NCBI RefSeq assembly: GCF_907165205.1
Contig: NC_058192.1
Span: 29,974,001 to 30,038,000, forward strand
Source of the DNA: Coccinella septempunctata
Taxonomy: Eukaryota; Arthropoda; Insecta; Coleoptera; Coccinellidae
Direction: 5' to 3'
DNA: 64,000 nucleotides
The notes under the pieces were generated by a model. It was not told the DNA's origin. It ran no database searches and was given only the letters and a program-made list of their open reading frames with translations. Position 1 is the first letter of the stretch. Every line of letters starts with the position of its first letter. Below, piece after piece: positions 52,501 through 61,724 of the stretch. The position numbers were made by a program, and so were the translations under genes.

Positions 52501-52693
52501 TCTGCGCCGTGCTAATCCGTTGTCATCCGCCGTTGATAGCTTTGCAGCCAAGTTGGCTCCGAAGTTCTCTGGTCCGTATACCGTTGTGAAAGTGATTTCA
52601 CCCGTTGTTTATGACCTGAAAGATGACAGTGGTAAGAAAGTCACCAATATTCATGTAAAGGATTTAAAACCGTTCCATCCGTCTGATCATTAG
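49385..52693 (+). CDS. pol: Ty3/Gypsy Pol (protease, RT, RNase H, integrase)
   Basis: The open frame covers 1102 residues and is -1 relative to gag, so it is probably made by -1 frameshifting in the 49385-49508 overlap. Domains: protease ALIDTGATRSFCSQ (DTGA 85-88); RT with FCIDFRAVNQVS, GLHASPATFQRF and EAFAYLDDIVVLGE (YLDD 401-404); RNase H with VLQTDASDVGLGGALTQ, SEKECLAIVF and ISDHMSLKWL; integrase with zinc ligands H744, H751, C781 and C784, core D814, D874 and E909 (CNAVERANRTLKTMI); and a C-terminal GPY/F module (APKFSGPYTVVKVISP). No chromodomain is seen. All catalytic residues are present. It would perform maturation, reverse transcription and integration. Confidence 0.95.
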   Translation: MFPMWWIWPHASRMSQATENLLFSMPEGEHSLTRLSVFGKLKGRLEAESTTSPGILTPLAPTTCNDNRPLVEVRIAGKHFRALIDTGATRSFCSQAVSDQCESKGITGQTMHNSFAVIANGQTTVTPKLYTTTVQISDYTLPDLKFLLVPNLPVDIILGMDVLSTFKFSVNLSTAECFLEGRLISKPMTPVETTAEVHTAEEHLLELTESQKQELEAFLKEELKKFEDLYGTTDLIEHKIKLKPGTEPIKQRYRPLNPKMQEIFNQEVDRMLAEGVIEPSKSPWSSPVVLVRKKDGKYRFCIDFRAVNQVSVKDAYPLPYISGILDKLRKAKYISTLDLKQGYWQIPLAKESRPITAFTVPGRGLFQFTVMPFGLHASPATFQRFLDTVIGPEMEPEAFAYLDDIVVLGETFEEHLENLREVFRRLREANLRLNPEKCDFVRKSLKYLGHVVTSEGIRTDPDKVSSIVAFPAPKTIRELRRFLGVASWYRRFIENFSDVVAPLTHLLKKKPRWKWGEEQQKAFDLLKQKLTESPILACPDFNQPFVLQTDASDVGLGGALTQVLDGEERVIAYVSRTLNTAERNYSVSEKECLAIVFSIEKLRPYLEGFHFTVISDHMSLKWLNSIKSPSGRIARWAVFLQQFDFEVQYRKGALNKVADSLSRNPLPSVDSVCLADVEVRCSWYNKKLQEVQRDPEDFPDFAVEDGKLYRHFWDSSDFTEVGSGQPWKLCVPTEQRLEVLKENHDSELAGHLGISKTISRLARNYYWPGMFRDVAKYVRNCPSCQRYKVPQQKTPGKMQPHRMTDAPFQEVCTDVVGPLPRSKKGNSYVVVMQDRFTKWVECRPLRKATAKTVYSALYEQVILRYGCPKLVISDNGVQYDSRLFKNSLRELNIAHRFTPPYTPQCNAVERANRTLKTMIGQFCEADHRTWDEKLGELTFALNTAKQESTGFTPAFLNYGRELTVPKAIYSSNTQDDDTEETNRSPEESRVNLTHRTEQIRHLQEAYEFVNTRLYRAFEQQAHHYNLRRREVRFHVGDRVLRRANPLSSAVDSFAAKLAPKFSGPYTVVKVISPVVYDLKDDSGKKVTNIHVKDLKPFHPSDH

Positions 52694-54041
52694 TAAGTAC
52701 ACTGTACAGCAACCGAAATAAAAAAACCAACCGTACCGTACAGCATGCACCGATAATAAATGAGATACATCCGTTCTGTCTGACTCTATTTCACTCCTCT
52801 ATTACCGTTAAAAATAATATTTATCACCGAAAATAGGTTAGTAATGGGGTACTACCGCTGCTTTCACTGAATAAGTGCCCAGGTGAGTGAAATAGAGCCT
52901 TATACTTGTATCTCCTTATTAACTGACAAAATGTACATACCTATATTTCCGCGATTCCACCATAACCTATAGATCTAACCTGGTCTGCCAGCGTTGGAAG
53001 ATTCTGTTCCGTGCAGTTTTGTTTGTTCTGTGCAGCTTTTATTACCACCAAACAGGGCCGTCTGACTGTCATTGTGTAGATAAGTGGTATCCCAGAACAC
53101 CTACAACAGAAAATTCCGTTAATACACTGGAAAAACAGGAACCGTAACCGTTAATTCAATTTTTCTGTATTAATTGTGGGACCGATAATACCAAGTGAGA
53201 TACACCCGTCCTGTCTGTTTCACCCCTGTGTCACTGTTAAATACGATAACCGAATAGAAAATAGCAATAGAAGGCTGACACCGCTTACACCGATATTACA
53301 AACTGGCCTGAACGGTAAGTGAAATAGAACAGTATATTTGTATCTCCTTATTAAAATTACCGACCGTACTTACCGTTTCTTCCGAAATTCCACCGAACAC
53401 CCTGTTATCCCTCTGCTCCAGGATATCAGTATACTAAATGCTTTTCTCTCCTTTTTGTGCAACCTACAACTGCTGCTGACTCCAACACCATCGGAGAATT
53501 GCACCACCGTCACAGGGGGGAGCCAACGACGCTGTCCAGCATTCCAAACTACCCTGGTTGGACGATATTGGTAACTGTTAACCCCCATGACATGTGCCCG
53601 GAGCCGGCTTTGCGAAGTCCACCCTAAAATGGTTCAGAAATAACACAACGAATGACAAATCGAAATGGTACTCACTTTGAAGATTCCGTCCTGCACTGTT
53701 TCCACTATTTTCCGGCATTTCTTTCACCGATGGAAATGGAAATCGAAATTTGGAACCACCCGGCGAAATTTGACAATTGGACTTTGGAGGTTAGCTGATA
53801 GAACACCGAGCTTCGACAGCACCATCGAAGCGGACATACGTCAACGCGGACCATAGAGTGGGAGCATTGGCCGAGTATACGCCACCTGGAGTAGATTAGG
53901 TGAACTTGTTTATTGTAAATCCGATCTCAATCGTCTTGCCGTGAATAGTCAAACCGTTAACCGGACTTAGTAGATTTCACCGTGAAAAATTTAATCCCCT
54001 ATTTCATCGTGGATTCAATTTTTCAACCGGAGACGAGGGGA
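52694..54041 (+). other. Gypsy 3' non-coding region and polypurine tract
   Basis: 1.35 kb without a long frame on the sense strand. Two segments repeat the phrase GATACA(T/C)CCGT(T/C)CTGTCTG and CTTATTA near 52760-52930 and 53200-53360, showing an internal duplication of ~450 bp. The polypurine tract GGAGACGAGGGGA (54029-54041) touches the 3' LTR and would prime plus-strand DNA. No envelope-like signal or membrane protein is present. Confidence 0.7.
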
Positions 54042-55353
54042 TGTAATGAGAAAATGGGTTTTCCAACCTATTCCCTCATTTTAGAATAATTATTTTAGTT
54101 TTCCTTTTTAAATAATTTTGTTTCGAATTAATTTCCGAGAAATCTTTTCGAATTTCCAATTCAGGATTCCGACATCGTTCGGAATTGTAAACATACCGCA
54201 CCGTTTTTATTCCGTTTTTATTTCCATCCTGAATTGGAAGATAACCGAGTTTTTTGGTTTGCTAGCACAGATAAGTCGAAATTAAGACGTTTTCATCGAC
54301 GCAAAATTACCGAATTTCGACTGCCGGGCACATCTGATTTCCGCACCCCCCCTGTGGGTATAAAATCAGATGTTCCCCCGCAGGCCACTTCACTTGCGAC
54401 TTACGTTTTTCACTTAAGATTTCCTGACTGTCGACTTGCTAATTACGATCATTAGTGCCGTCCGCCGGAATTTTTCAGAAGATTTTTTTTGTTTCTTTAT
54501 ATTAGAGTTCAAATTCTTTTTTTTTGCTTTTTCCTCATTCACCGCCGTTAGGGCGAATTACTTTCTGTTTCGCGAGTGCAAGTGGCCAAGCCAAAGGTAA
54601 GACGACACGCCGTTATATTTTTTTTTAATGTTGGAACTTCAGTTTTCCGTCTCTCATACCCGAGTCTGAGTTCCACCCCTACTGTCATTAAAGTACCCTG
54701 CAGGTGCGTACGCCCAGGGGGTACCGAGGACACTTTGGGGTGGCTCACCCTTTCCCGAAATTTCCCGTCTTATCTAGTTCACCCCTACTGTCATTAAAGT
54801 ACCCTGCAGGTGCGGACGCCCAGGGGGTACCGAGGACACTTTGGGGTGACACACCCTTTCCCCAGTTCCCGTCTTTTTACCCCGTTCCGGTGTTCACCTT
54901 TACGGTTAGGGAGGCATTCTGCTGGTGCGGAGGCCCGGGGAGTGCCGAACGAGCCTGAAGGTGAGCCGTCGTGTTTCTGTGCTGTCTTTTATCCCCTAAC
55001 CCGGCTGAAGTCCAATATCTGTCCGTCAAGTGTACGTCTCAGGTTCTGGCTGGCGAACAACTCCGTTAACCCCCGTATACCGTTGAGATCGGATCCATTG
55101 TTATTCCGTTAGTTTTTGCCCTGTAAATCTCACCGATTTCGAGTCACTGAATTGTGTAATAGTGCTAGTTGTGTTCCCCTTTTTCGAATCGACAAATAAA
55201 AGTTGTATACGTTGATTCTGCCTATCATTGTGCGTCGCTAACATCCTAGACACAAGGGAACCCTGTCTCCGGCTAGTAGCTGCCAGGGTAGGTTTGCTAT
55301 TCTCCCTTAAAGAATAGCTGGCGCTCGAGTCCACCGAAGAAAACCACGTTACA
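54042..55353 (+). repeat. Gypsy 3' LTR
   Basis: 1312 bp from TGTAATGAG to CGTTACA. It contains the same TATA box (~54360), tandem repeats and AATAAA (~55195) as the 5' copy. AAAT follows at 55354-55357. Confidence 0.95.
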
Positions 55354-56503
55354 AAATATCTCAAAGCAAGGAATGATCTCTTCAGTATCAGTGATATATG
55401 TTCCCTGAATCTCAGCTGGCAATCAAATACAATTCCAAGATTTTTGCAGGAACTGGAGGAGGGAACCGATTCACCTCCCATCCGGACATCGGCCATCATG
55501 ATTGCATTTCTGGGAAAGAATGGCAGATAGGAACATTTGCCGACATTAATTTTCAAATTATTTTTCTTACAATATTTCACAATCTCCGACAAATCATGAT
55601 TTATTTGCTCAACAGCTTGGTCAATAAGAGAGGGGTGAAAGGAAAGGCGAGCCTGAGCGTCATCGCAATAAAAATAAATACATACAAATCTGACTATTCG
55701 ATACATATCCGCTATATATATCAAAAACAGGAGAGGGCCGAGAATAGAACCCTGAGGAACACCCGAAGTTATCTGGCAATATTCAGAAAAAATTCCATGC
55801 AGTCGAACCCTCTGATATCTACCAGAAAGATAAGACTTGAAAAACGTTAAAGCGGCGTTATCAAAACCAAAATAATATAATTTGGCACAAAGCAGATCAT
55901 GGTCCAAGGTATCAAAAGCCTTGGCGAAATCTAGTAAAGTTAAAATTGTAGCATGACCCCTATCCAATGATCTCAAAATATCATCTGCTATATTCAACAG
56001 CAGTGTGGTAGTACTATATCCCCTTCTGAAACCCGACTGCGCGGCAGTGAGAATTCCATTGACTGTGACATAATCATAAAGTTGGCGATATAATATCTTT
56101 TCGAGCACTTTCGACATAACAGGCAATATACTTATCGGCCGAAAATCGGATACAGATTCAGGGTTTGCTACTTTGGGTAAGGGATTAACAACAGAGTACC
56201 TCCAAGCAGCCGGATAATATGCGGATTCAATACAAACATTTACAATATGCGTCAAGAAAGGCAGAATAACCTCGAGTGATAGCTTGAGCATTTTAGCAGA
56301 TATGTTGTCAATTCCCTGTGCATTCGAACCAAGACTCCAGACTACATCTCCAACCTCCTGCGCACTAGCTGGTTTGAATGCAAATTCAATGTTGGGATTG
56401 AATTTATTGGAGTAATAATACTTAGTTGTTTCTGCGCAGGAGCCTGGTGGGGTGAACACCGACTGAAAATAAGCGTTGAACTCATCAGGATCCCTAAAAC
56501 GAT
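55354..56503 (-). pseudogene. CR1/Jockey-group non-LTR RT, 5' part of the element split by Gypsy
   Basis: The minus strand from ~56503 reads YRFRDPDEFNAYFQSVFTPP, GSNAQGIDNISAKMLKLSLE, VVNPLPKVANPESVSDFRPI, AAQSGFRRGYSTTTLLLNIA, TLLDFAKAFDTLDHDLLCAK (motif A), QITSGVPQGSILGPLLFLIY (motif B) and CIYFYCDDAQARLSF (catalytic YCDD, where FADD is usual), then SCKNLGIVFDCQLRFREHIS. The frame is open up to the Gypsy insertion and continues at 45284. The 5' end is truncated within the pre-RT region, where the minisatellite begins. The C for A change at the DD box might impair activity. Confidence 0.88.
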
Positions 56504-57150
56504 AGTGACTGCATAGTTTCTGTATTGATAATTCTGCATTTTCAAAACGCAGTTCTTGATGTACAGTAACTGCACAGTTTCTGTATTGATAATTCTGCAT
56601 TTTCAAAACGCAGTTTTTGATGTACAGTGACTGCATAGTTTTTGTATTGATAATTCTGCACTTTCAAAACGCAGTTTTTGATGTACAGTGACTGCATAGT
56701 TTCTGTATTGATAATTCTGCATTTTCAAAACGCAGTTCTTGATGTACAGTAACTGCACAGTTTCTGTATTGATAATTCTGCATTTTCAAAACGCAGTTTT
56801 TGATGTACAGTGACTGCATAGTTTTTGTATTGATAATTCTGCACTTTCAAAACGCAGTTTTTGATGTACAGTGACTGCATAGTTTCTGTATTGATAATTC
56901 TGCATTTTCAAAACGCAGCTTTTGATGTACAGTAACTGTACAGTTTTTGTATTGATAATTCTGCATTTTCAAAACGTAGTTTTTGATGTACAGTAACTGC
57001 ACAGTTTCTGTATTGATAATGCTGAATTTTCAAAACGCAGTTCTTGATGTAAAGTAACTGCTCAGTTTCTGTATTGATAATTCTGCATTTTCAAAACGCA
57101 GTGTATGATATACAGTGACTGCACAGTTTCTGTATTTGCAATTCTTCATT
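56504..57150 (+). repeat. 61-bp minisatellite, right block (~10 copies)
   Basis: The same unit and orientation as 40752-40993, with roughly ten copies. Groups of three units recur with shared variants (TTCTTGATG, then TTTTTGATG, then GCACTTTCAAAAC), which indicates higher-order duplication of ~183 bp. The last units (57060-57150) are more diverged. Confidence 0.9.
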
Positions 57151-57770
57151 TCGAAAATGGAGTATTTGATATAGAGTTAATAATAGAATCTAGAATAATA
57201 ATTCATAGGAATTCCTAAAACTTAAACATATACCTTCTTCAAGAAGTTGAAAATTCGATTATGAAGGTTAAAGAGACATTTCATAAACAGATTTAATTCA
57301 ATAATTGAAGACTCCTTTCATTACCAAAATATGGATTATACCCATGGTAGAAGAATACTTCATCGCACCATGGTGGTACCAGAATTAGCCAAATGATGGC
57401 ATCACTGCTCTTGACGGTTGCGATCACAGGGTAGCATACACGTCTATTGCGGTGCAGCATACGCCAAACGATGGCGCCACCGGCGAAGCACTACTCTATA
57501 TCCTCTACGTAACCGGCGTTTATGCGTTTATAGCAGGCACGAACTACGCTGCTTCGACAACAGTTTGTCTATGTTTGGCGATTGTCATAGGTAATTCCTA
57601 GGGTTCATTAACCTACAATCACCCTTAAGATCAGGCCATTTCTCACATAACGTAAACTCTCCCCTTCACTTACCGCCAAATTATCAAGTGAAATTGGAAA
57701 TTTCCGATTTGCAGATTAGGTTTTCTGTTTATTACTAGGAAACTTCTCTATATAGAGTATTGTTTCGTAA
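57151..57770. other. Centre of the minisatellite element, no gene
   Basis: About 600 bp, unusually GC-rich at 57340-57580 (GATGGCGCCACCGGCGAAGC). The word CCAAA(T/C)GATGGC occurs twice (57390 and 57467). No open frame of note. Confidence 0.5.
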
Positions 57771-58215
57771 TTGCAAGTTTCGATATAGTATAGTTTTTAC
57801 ACAGTGACTGCTACATTTAAAGTGCAGCTTACTGTACAGTTTGAGCACAGTGTCCATTGTATTTAAAATACAGTTTTTGCACTTAACTGCTGTATTTGAA
57901 GTGTAGCTTGCTGTACAGTTTTTGCACAGTGACCACTGCATTTAAAGTGCAGTTTACTGTGCAGTTTTTGCAAAGTGAATACTGCATTTAAAGTACAGCT
58001 TGCTGTACAGTTTAGGCACGTCACTGCTGCATTTGAAGTGAAGCTTGCTGTACAGTGATTGCAATACCATCGCTGTTTTTGAAGTGCAGCTGTGGCTGTA
58101 TGTCGAATGCAGTTTGTACTGTACAGTAACTGCACAGTCCACCTGGACATATACGGTCCTTTTTGGTGCAGTTATTGCATTACCGTCACTGCAGTCAATT
58201 GAAGCAACGAAGTAC
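57771..58215. repeat. Second minisatellite, ~55-60-bp units
   Basis: About six to seven diverged units carry CTGCATTTAAAGTGCAG, a short palindrome, followed by CTTGCTGTACAGTTTTTGCA. The sequence differs from the 61-bp array but uses the same CTGCA and TGTACAG vocabulary, suggesting common origin or common binding sites. Confidence 0.75.
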
Positions 58216-58765
58216 AGTTTTTGTACAGTGACTGGATTTCAGTGTTTGCTGGGTATGAACATATGTCCTAAACGTCTTGCCTTTTGAGATACAAAGTGGT
58301 GAAGTTTTAAAAAATAAATCATTTACTATTAATATCTACAACACCATTTCAGTCCAACGTACGGGTTTCATTTGAAGAAATAAAATCGTCGTATGTCTCT
58401 GCATGTTGATATTGTCATATATGTATGTACTAACGATATTTGTAATGATCATGCAGAGAAACGATTTTTATTTTTCAAAGCGGAAACTGTGAATCGGATT
58501 GAAAAAAGTCAGGTGATCAACTTTGGTGAGAAATGATCGGGAATTTCAAAAATAATTTTTATTTCAGGGAAAATCTGTGACATATGTCACAGATTTGCTG
58601 TCTGAAGTAGTATTGTAGATATTAATAATAAATGATTTATTTTTGAAAATTTTACCACTCTGTATCTCAAAAGGTAAGACGTTTAGGACATATGTTCATA
58701 TAAAGTTTTTTTCTTAAAATGGGCCCAAAAATCACCCCCATAAATATTGACATTCAATTACCCTG

Positions 58766-59170
58766 TATATCATTATGAATATTTTTACAATATATAAAAA
58801 ATTTAATCGCCGATGTCACCCCGCCGCTATTTTTAACGAAATAAGTTAAAAAACCGTCGAAAAATGATTGTGAAAATGAGTTTTGTAGATACTGAAGCTC
58901 AAATTCCAAACATAAAAACCAACTAAATTGGAAAAAAAAAGACGGAGTGAATTCAAGAGGTTCTTTAACTTCAATAAAAAAAATTAAGGCTTTAAGTACA
59001 TCATTCAAAGCATAAATGGCCGTTTTTGAATGGAGATTCTTGAGGTATTACTTCCCCATAACATTTTCTTGTTTAGCTTACGTCAATAGCTCTTCCTGAT
59101 AAGAAATACGATTTTTCAAACGAAACTCTGCATTTATAACATTAATGATAACACATTAAGAATATACATA
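58766..59170. other. No gene recognised
   Basis: AT-rich flank of the composite element, with long A runs at ~58926-58985. Short open frames only. Confidence 0.4.
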
Positions 59171-59174
59171 TAAA

Positions 59175-59480
59175 ATTATGAAAAATAAACACATTCTTGT
59201 ATTCTAATATTGAGTATTGCCTCCACGTGCTCTTATCACTGCCCCATGAGGCATGGTAAGTGGTAAGTTCCAATACAGTTGGCAATTTCCTGTTGTGGAA
59301 CGTTTTCCCATTCTTCAAGAAGAGCTGTTCTGAGAGCTGGAATGGTTTCCAGTTGACGGTTGTGAATAAGCATCTCTCAACCCACACATCCCTCCCACAT
59401 ATGCTCAAATGGGTTTACATCAGAGCTACGTGGAGGCCAGTCCAATCGATGGATGTTTATCTCATCTCTCATCGAGATAA
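59175..59480 (-). pseudogene. Tc1-like transposase C-terminus
   Basis: The minus strand encodes RLDWPPRSSDVNPFEHMWEG, with the 'DWP--SPDLNPIEHLWD' signature that holds the last catalytic acidic residue of Tc1 transposases. It is followed by QLETIPALRTALLEEWENVP and QQEIANCIG. In another frame MPHGAVIRARGGNTQY ends the protein; a small TAAGTGG duplication explains the frame change. Upstream domains are missing. Confidence 0.8.
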
Positions 59481-59693
59481 TCTGTTACAATTCTCGTCAC
59501 ATGTGCAACTGCTTGCGCGATTTCTTCTGCATAATAGAATAATCACTTGCTAAATGCAATGCTAAATTCCAGTGAACTGTAACTGACAAGATGAATTACA
59601 TAAACACTAATCATTACGTTGACACGCAACAGAATAACCGTGTTCCTTGATCAAAAAGTAGGTATGTATTGTTCTTAATGCCTTAATGTTAAG

Positions 59694-60049
59694 CTGCGTT
59701 TACACTAGCGAAATTTCCCTCGCGAAATAATTGCGCGAGGAAATTTCGCCTAGTGTAGACGCCTCCCTCACCGCGAGGAATTGCGGGGCGAGGGCCCTCG
59801 CTGCGAGCCACAGGTCTGTCGGTTTTTGTCCGCGCATCAAAGAGTTTCGCTCATCGAATTTCGCATAGTGTAAACGTGGTCGACAATCTCCGTACTTACT
59901 GCGAAACAAAAACTGAAGGCGGCTCGCTCCACTCGCGAAAGATTTCGCTCTTAATTGCGCTTTGTTTTGGGAACTGCGAAATTTCAGTCGATGAGAGTAA
60001 TTGATGCCCGTGTGATTTTCGCGAGGAAATTTCGCTAATGTAAACGCAG
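59694..60049. mobile_element. GC-rich MITE with ~38-bp inverted termini
   Basis: Left: CTGCGTTTACACTAGCGAAA then TTTCCCTCGCGAAA. Complement of right: CTGCGTTTACATTAGCGAAA then TTTCCTCGCGAAAA. Internal copies of the terminal words (AATTTCGC-TAGTGTA) occur at ~59740 and ~59855. The element is 356 bp and rich in CG dinucleotides. No coding sequence. Confidence 0.8.
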
Positions 60050-60114
60050 TTTTATAAATTGCATGAAAAATCGTATTTCCTTACAGGATGGATCTATTGA
60101 CGTAAATTGAATAG

Positions 60115-60310
60115 GAAAATGTTAAGAGAAAATCAGGCTCCAAAAACACATTTAAATACCCATCATTGCGACATTAATTACCTCCACAGGGTGTTCAGAA
60201 ATTTAGAGGAAATTGAAATTTTCAGTCCACCCTGTATACCATCGAATTCAAATCAAATTCCCGCAGACTCGGCATCAGGTGAAGAACTAGATGAAATAGG
60301 CTACAAATAG
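60115..60310 (+). CDS. Candidate host exon, unknown protein
   Basis: A frame reads MLRENQAPKTHLNTHHCDIN, YLHRVFRNLEEIEIFSPPCI and ends SASGEELDEIGYK then TAG at 60308. The amino-acid composition (acidic, Pro/Ser) looks like a true protein tail and not like translated AT-rich DNA. A good acceptor (TTTCCTTACAG) lies upstream at 60086, but all frames from it stop before this segment, so an alternative acceptor at 60114 or a short 5' UTR would be needed. Family unknown. Confidence 0.3.
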
Positions 60311-60934
60311 AAAACATGATCAAAATTGATGCATACCTTGAAAAGTTATTTTAAAATGAATTCGGTGAAAAAATGTATTATATGGAAAACGGTATCGATG
60401 TTATCCAAATTATCATTGATGATGCCTCTGCAAGAAGATTCGGGATTTGGGCATGATTTTAGATCAATTGAAATATCAAACAAAGGACTTCTTTAATGAA
60501 TTATATAAAAATTGTTTTTTTTTACTACAATAGAAGCATTTGCTTGAATCCTAATTAAATTTCATACACTATACAGTAACAGTTGTTATATACATCTAAC
60601 AAATATATTGAAGGAAACATAAAATTATCATATAAATATATATCCCAGTACTCGTAAAAAGTTCAAATACCTGTATAAAATTTTCGCTTGATAAGATCCT
60701 TGACAGTTATGCATGGAACTATATGTCATGTATCCCATATACTGAAAAATTATCATCGTTAGTGAATGTTGAAATGTCTGAGATGCAGTGTTCAGTTTTT
60801 TTAAACATTATTTTTTTATTGAAAGCTATTTTTACTGAATTTTTGAAGTTTATGCAAAGAATTATCGGATTCCCAAAGAAAAATAGCTATCTGCATTTTT
60901 CTGCGGTTTTCATTTTTACGAATCCACTAAAAAT
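60311..60934. other. No gene recognised
   Basis: Very AT-rich sequence with runs of T and A; only short, low-complexity frames. Confidence 0.4.
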
Positions 60935-61320
60935 CAAAAATACTTTTTTTTTTTACTTTTCAAGTGTCTATCTCTGTTTCTTGTGGAATAGCTATGATTG
61001 ACATCGTTTTGGAACTTATCTCTATTCTTGAATACAAACAAAAGACATTCATGAATGTACAAGGCATATACAGTCATTATATTCATACGCTTGAATTTGC
61101 CTCTACAAGAGTCCCTGAACTTCATTTTGCACCTGGTTCCCATACTCTTTTTTGCACAGCAAATACTGATTCCACACTTGCATTGCTACCCCAAAAAATA
61201 ATACCAAATCTTAGAACAGATTCAAAATTTGCATGGTATAAAATTTTTAATGTATTAACATTCATGTATTGAGCTACGACCCTGATTCCATAACCAATGC
61301 TAGATAATTTCAAACAGACC
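60935..61320 (-). pseudogene. CR1/Jockey-group non-LTR C-terminus
   Basis: The minus strand reads VVAQYMNVNTLKILYHANFE, SVLRFGIIFWGSNASVESVF and AVQKRV, then, after a frameshift, CRGKFKRMNIMTVYALYIHE and VNHSYSTRNRDRH. The 'H-Y-TRN' block and 'YGIIFWG-S' are typical of the RT thumb and C-terminus. It ends at an A/T-rich tract near 60940 (poly-A-like on the minus strand is KSKKKKYF). Confidence 0.75.
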
Positions 61321-61724
61321 TTTTGATGACCTTTTTATGTGGTTAATTACATGTTGAAAAGTATATATTTTCTTAATCTGACAATTCAAGCTTATCGAAA
61401 TGTGTGGGAGGGCGCCAAAGTTGCAAAAAAAAACGTCACGTGTTATTTTGAAGATAATTATTCAAGAATAACGGAAAAAACATAATCGGACAGTTTTAGC
61501 AAGCAGAAACAATAAAAACTGGCCATAAAGGTCAGAAAAATCAGATTTTCGAAATATCTCCTCAAATGGGCTTCAAATCTATTTCGCATTCATTATAAAA
61601 GTTGTAGAGAACCAATTTTTTCTACGTTCAAACGATTTTGAGATATTTCGCGATTAATGCGAGGTATTTAGCGATACATTCTGAAGCGAAAATTCACTCG
61701 TTGGAAAATAGTATATACATTCTA
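61321..61724. other. No gene recognised
   Basis: AT-rich flank with no motif; simple open frames only. Confidence 0.35.

Larger units (their letters stand above)
45281..55357 (+). mobile_element. Complete Ty3/Gypsy LTR retrotransposon with AAAT target duplication
   Basis: Two LTRs (45285-46597 and 54042-55353), a primer-binding site, overlapping gag and pol frames and a polypurine tract are all present; the element is 10,069 bp. By eye the LTRs differ by one T-run length (seven T versus six, ~45492 versus ~54250) and one substitution (T at 45959, C at 54715). It is flanked by AAAT and splits a non-LTR element whose two halves fit together. There is no env gene in the 1.35 kb between pol and the 3' LTR, so it is not of errantivirus type. 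Near-identical LTRs and open frames point to very recent insertion. Confidence 0.95.
40657..58253. mobile_element. Minisatellite-bearing DNA element of unknown superfamily (with later insertions)
   Basis: TATGAA occurs on both sides (40651-40656 and 58254-58259) as a candidate 6-bp target duplication. Near the ends ACCCAACAAACAC (left) is inverse to GTGTTTGCTGGGT (right). Inside are a 61-bp minisatellite, a ~500-bp centre and a second ~55-60-bp minisatellite, all rich in TGTACAGT and CTGCA words. R4-like, CR1/Jockey-like and Gypsy insertions account for ~15.5 kb, leaving ~2.1 kb of original element. I see no coding gene in that remainder. Confidence 0.55.
40577..58765. mobile_element. Outer long-TIR, TA-flanked DNA element hosting an 18-kb nest
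   Basis: The termini are inverted: AATTGAATGTCAATATTTAT, GGGGTGATTT or AGGGTGATTT and ATTTTAAGAA words occur on both ends, preceded by CAGGGT and flanked by TA (40575-40576 and 58766-58767). The left arm is interrupted at ~40656 and resumes at ~58254 with ATGAACATATGTCCTAAACG, which again matches the complement of 58613-58705. The total arm is ~165 bp and the original element only ~600 bp. The remaining ~17.6 kb is inserted in the left arm. Its centre has a perfect 26-bp palindrome at 58571-58596. No transposase is seen. Confidence 0.75.

Noticed and set aside
52694..54041. env gene in the Gypsy element
   Set aside because: No long frame, signal peptide or membrane segment on the sense strand between pol and the 3' LTR.
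55101..55353. C-terminal extension of the non-LTR RT frame into the Gypsy LTR
   Set aside because: The frame runs into the LTR by chance; the true continuation is at 45284 across the insertion.
56504..57150. CRISPR-like regular repeats
   Set aside because: Head-to-tail 61-bp units with no unique spacers, in a eukaryotic transposon context; it is a minisatellite.
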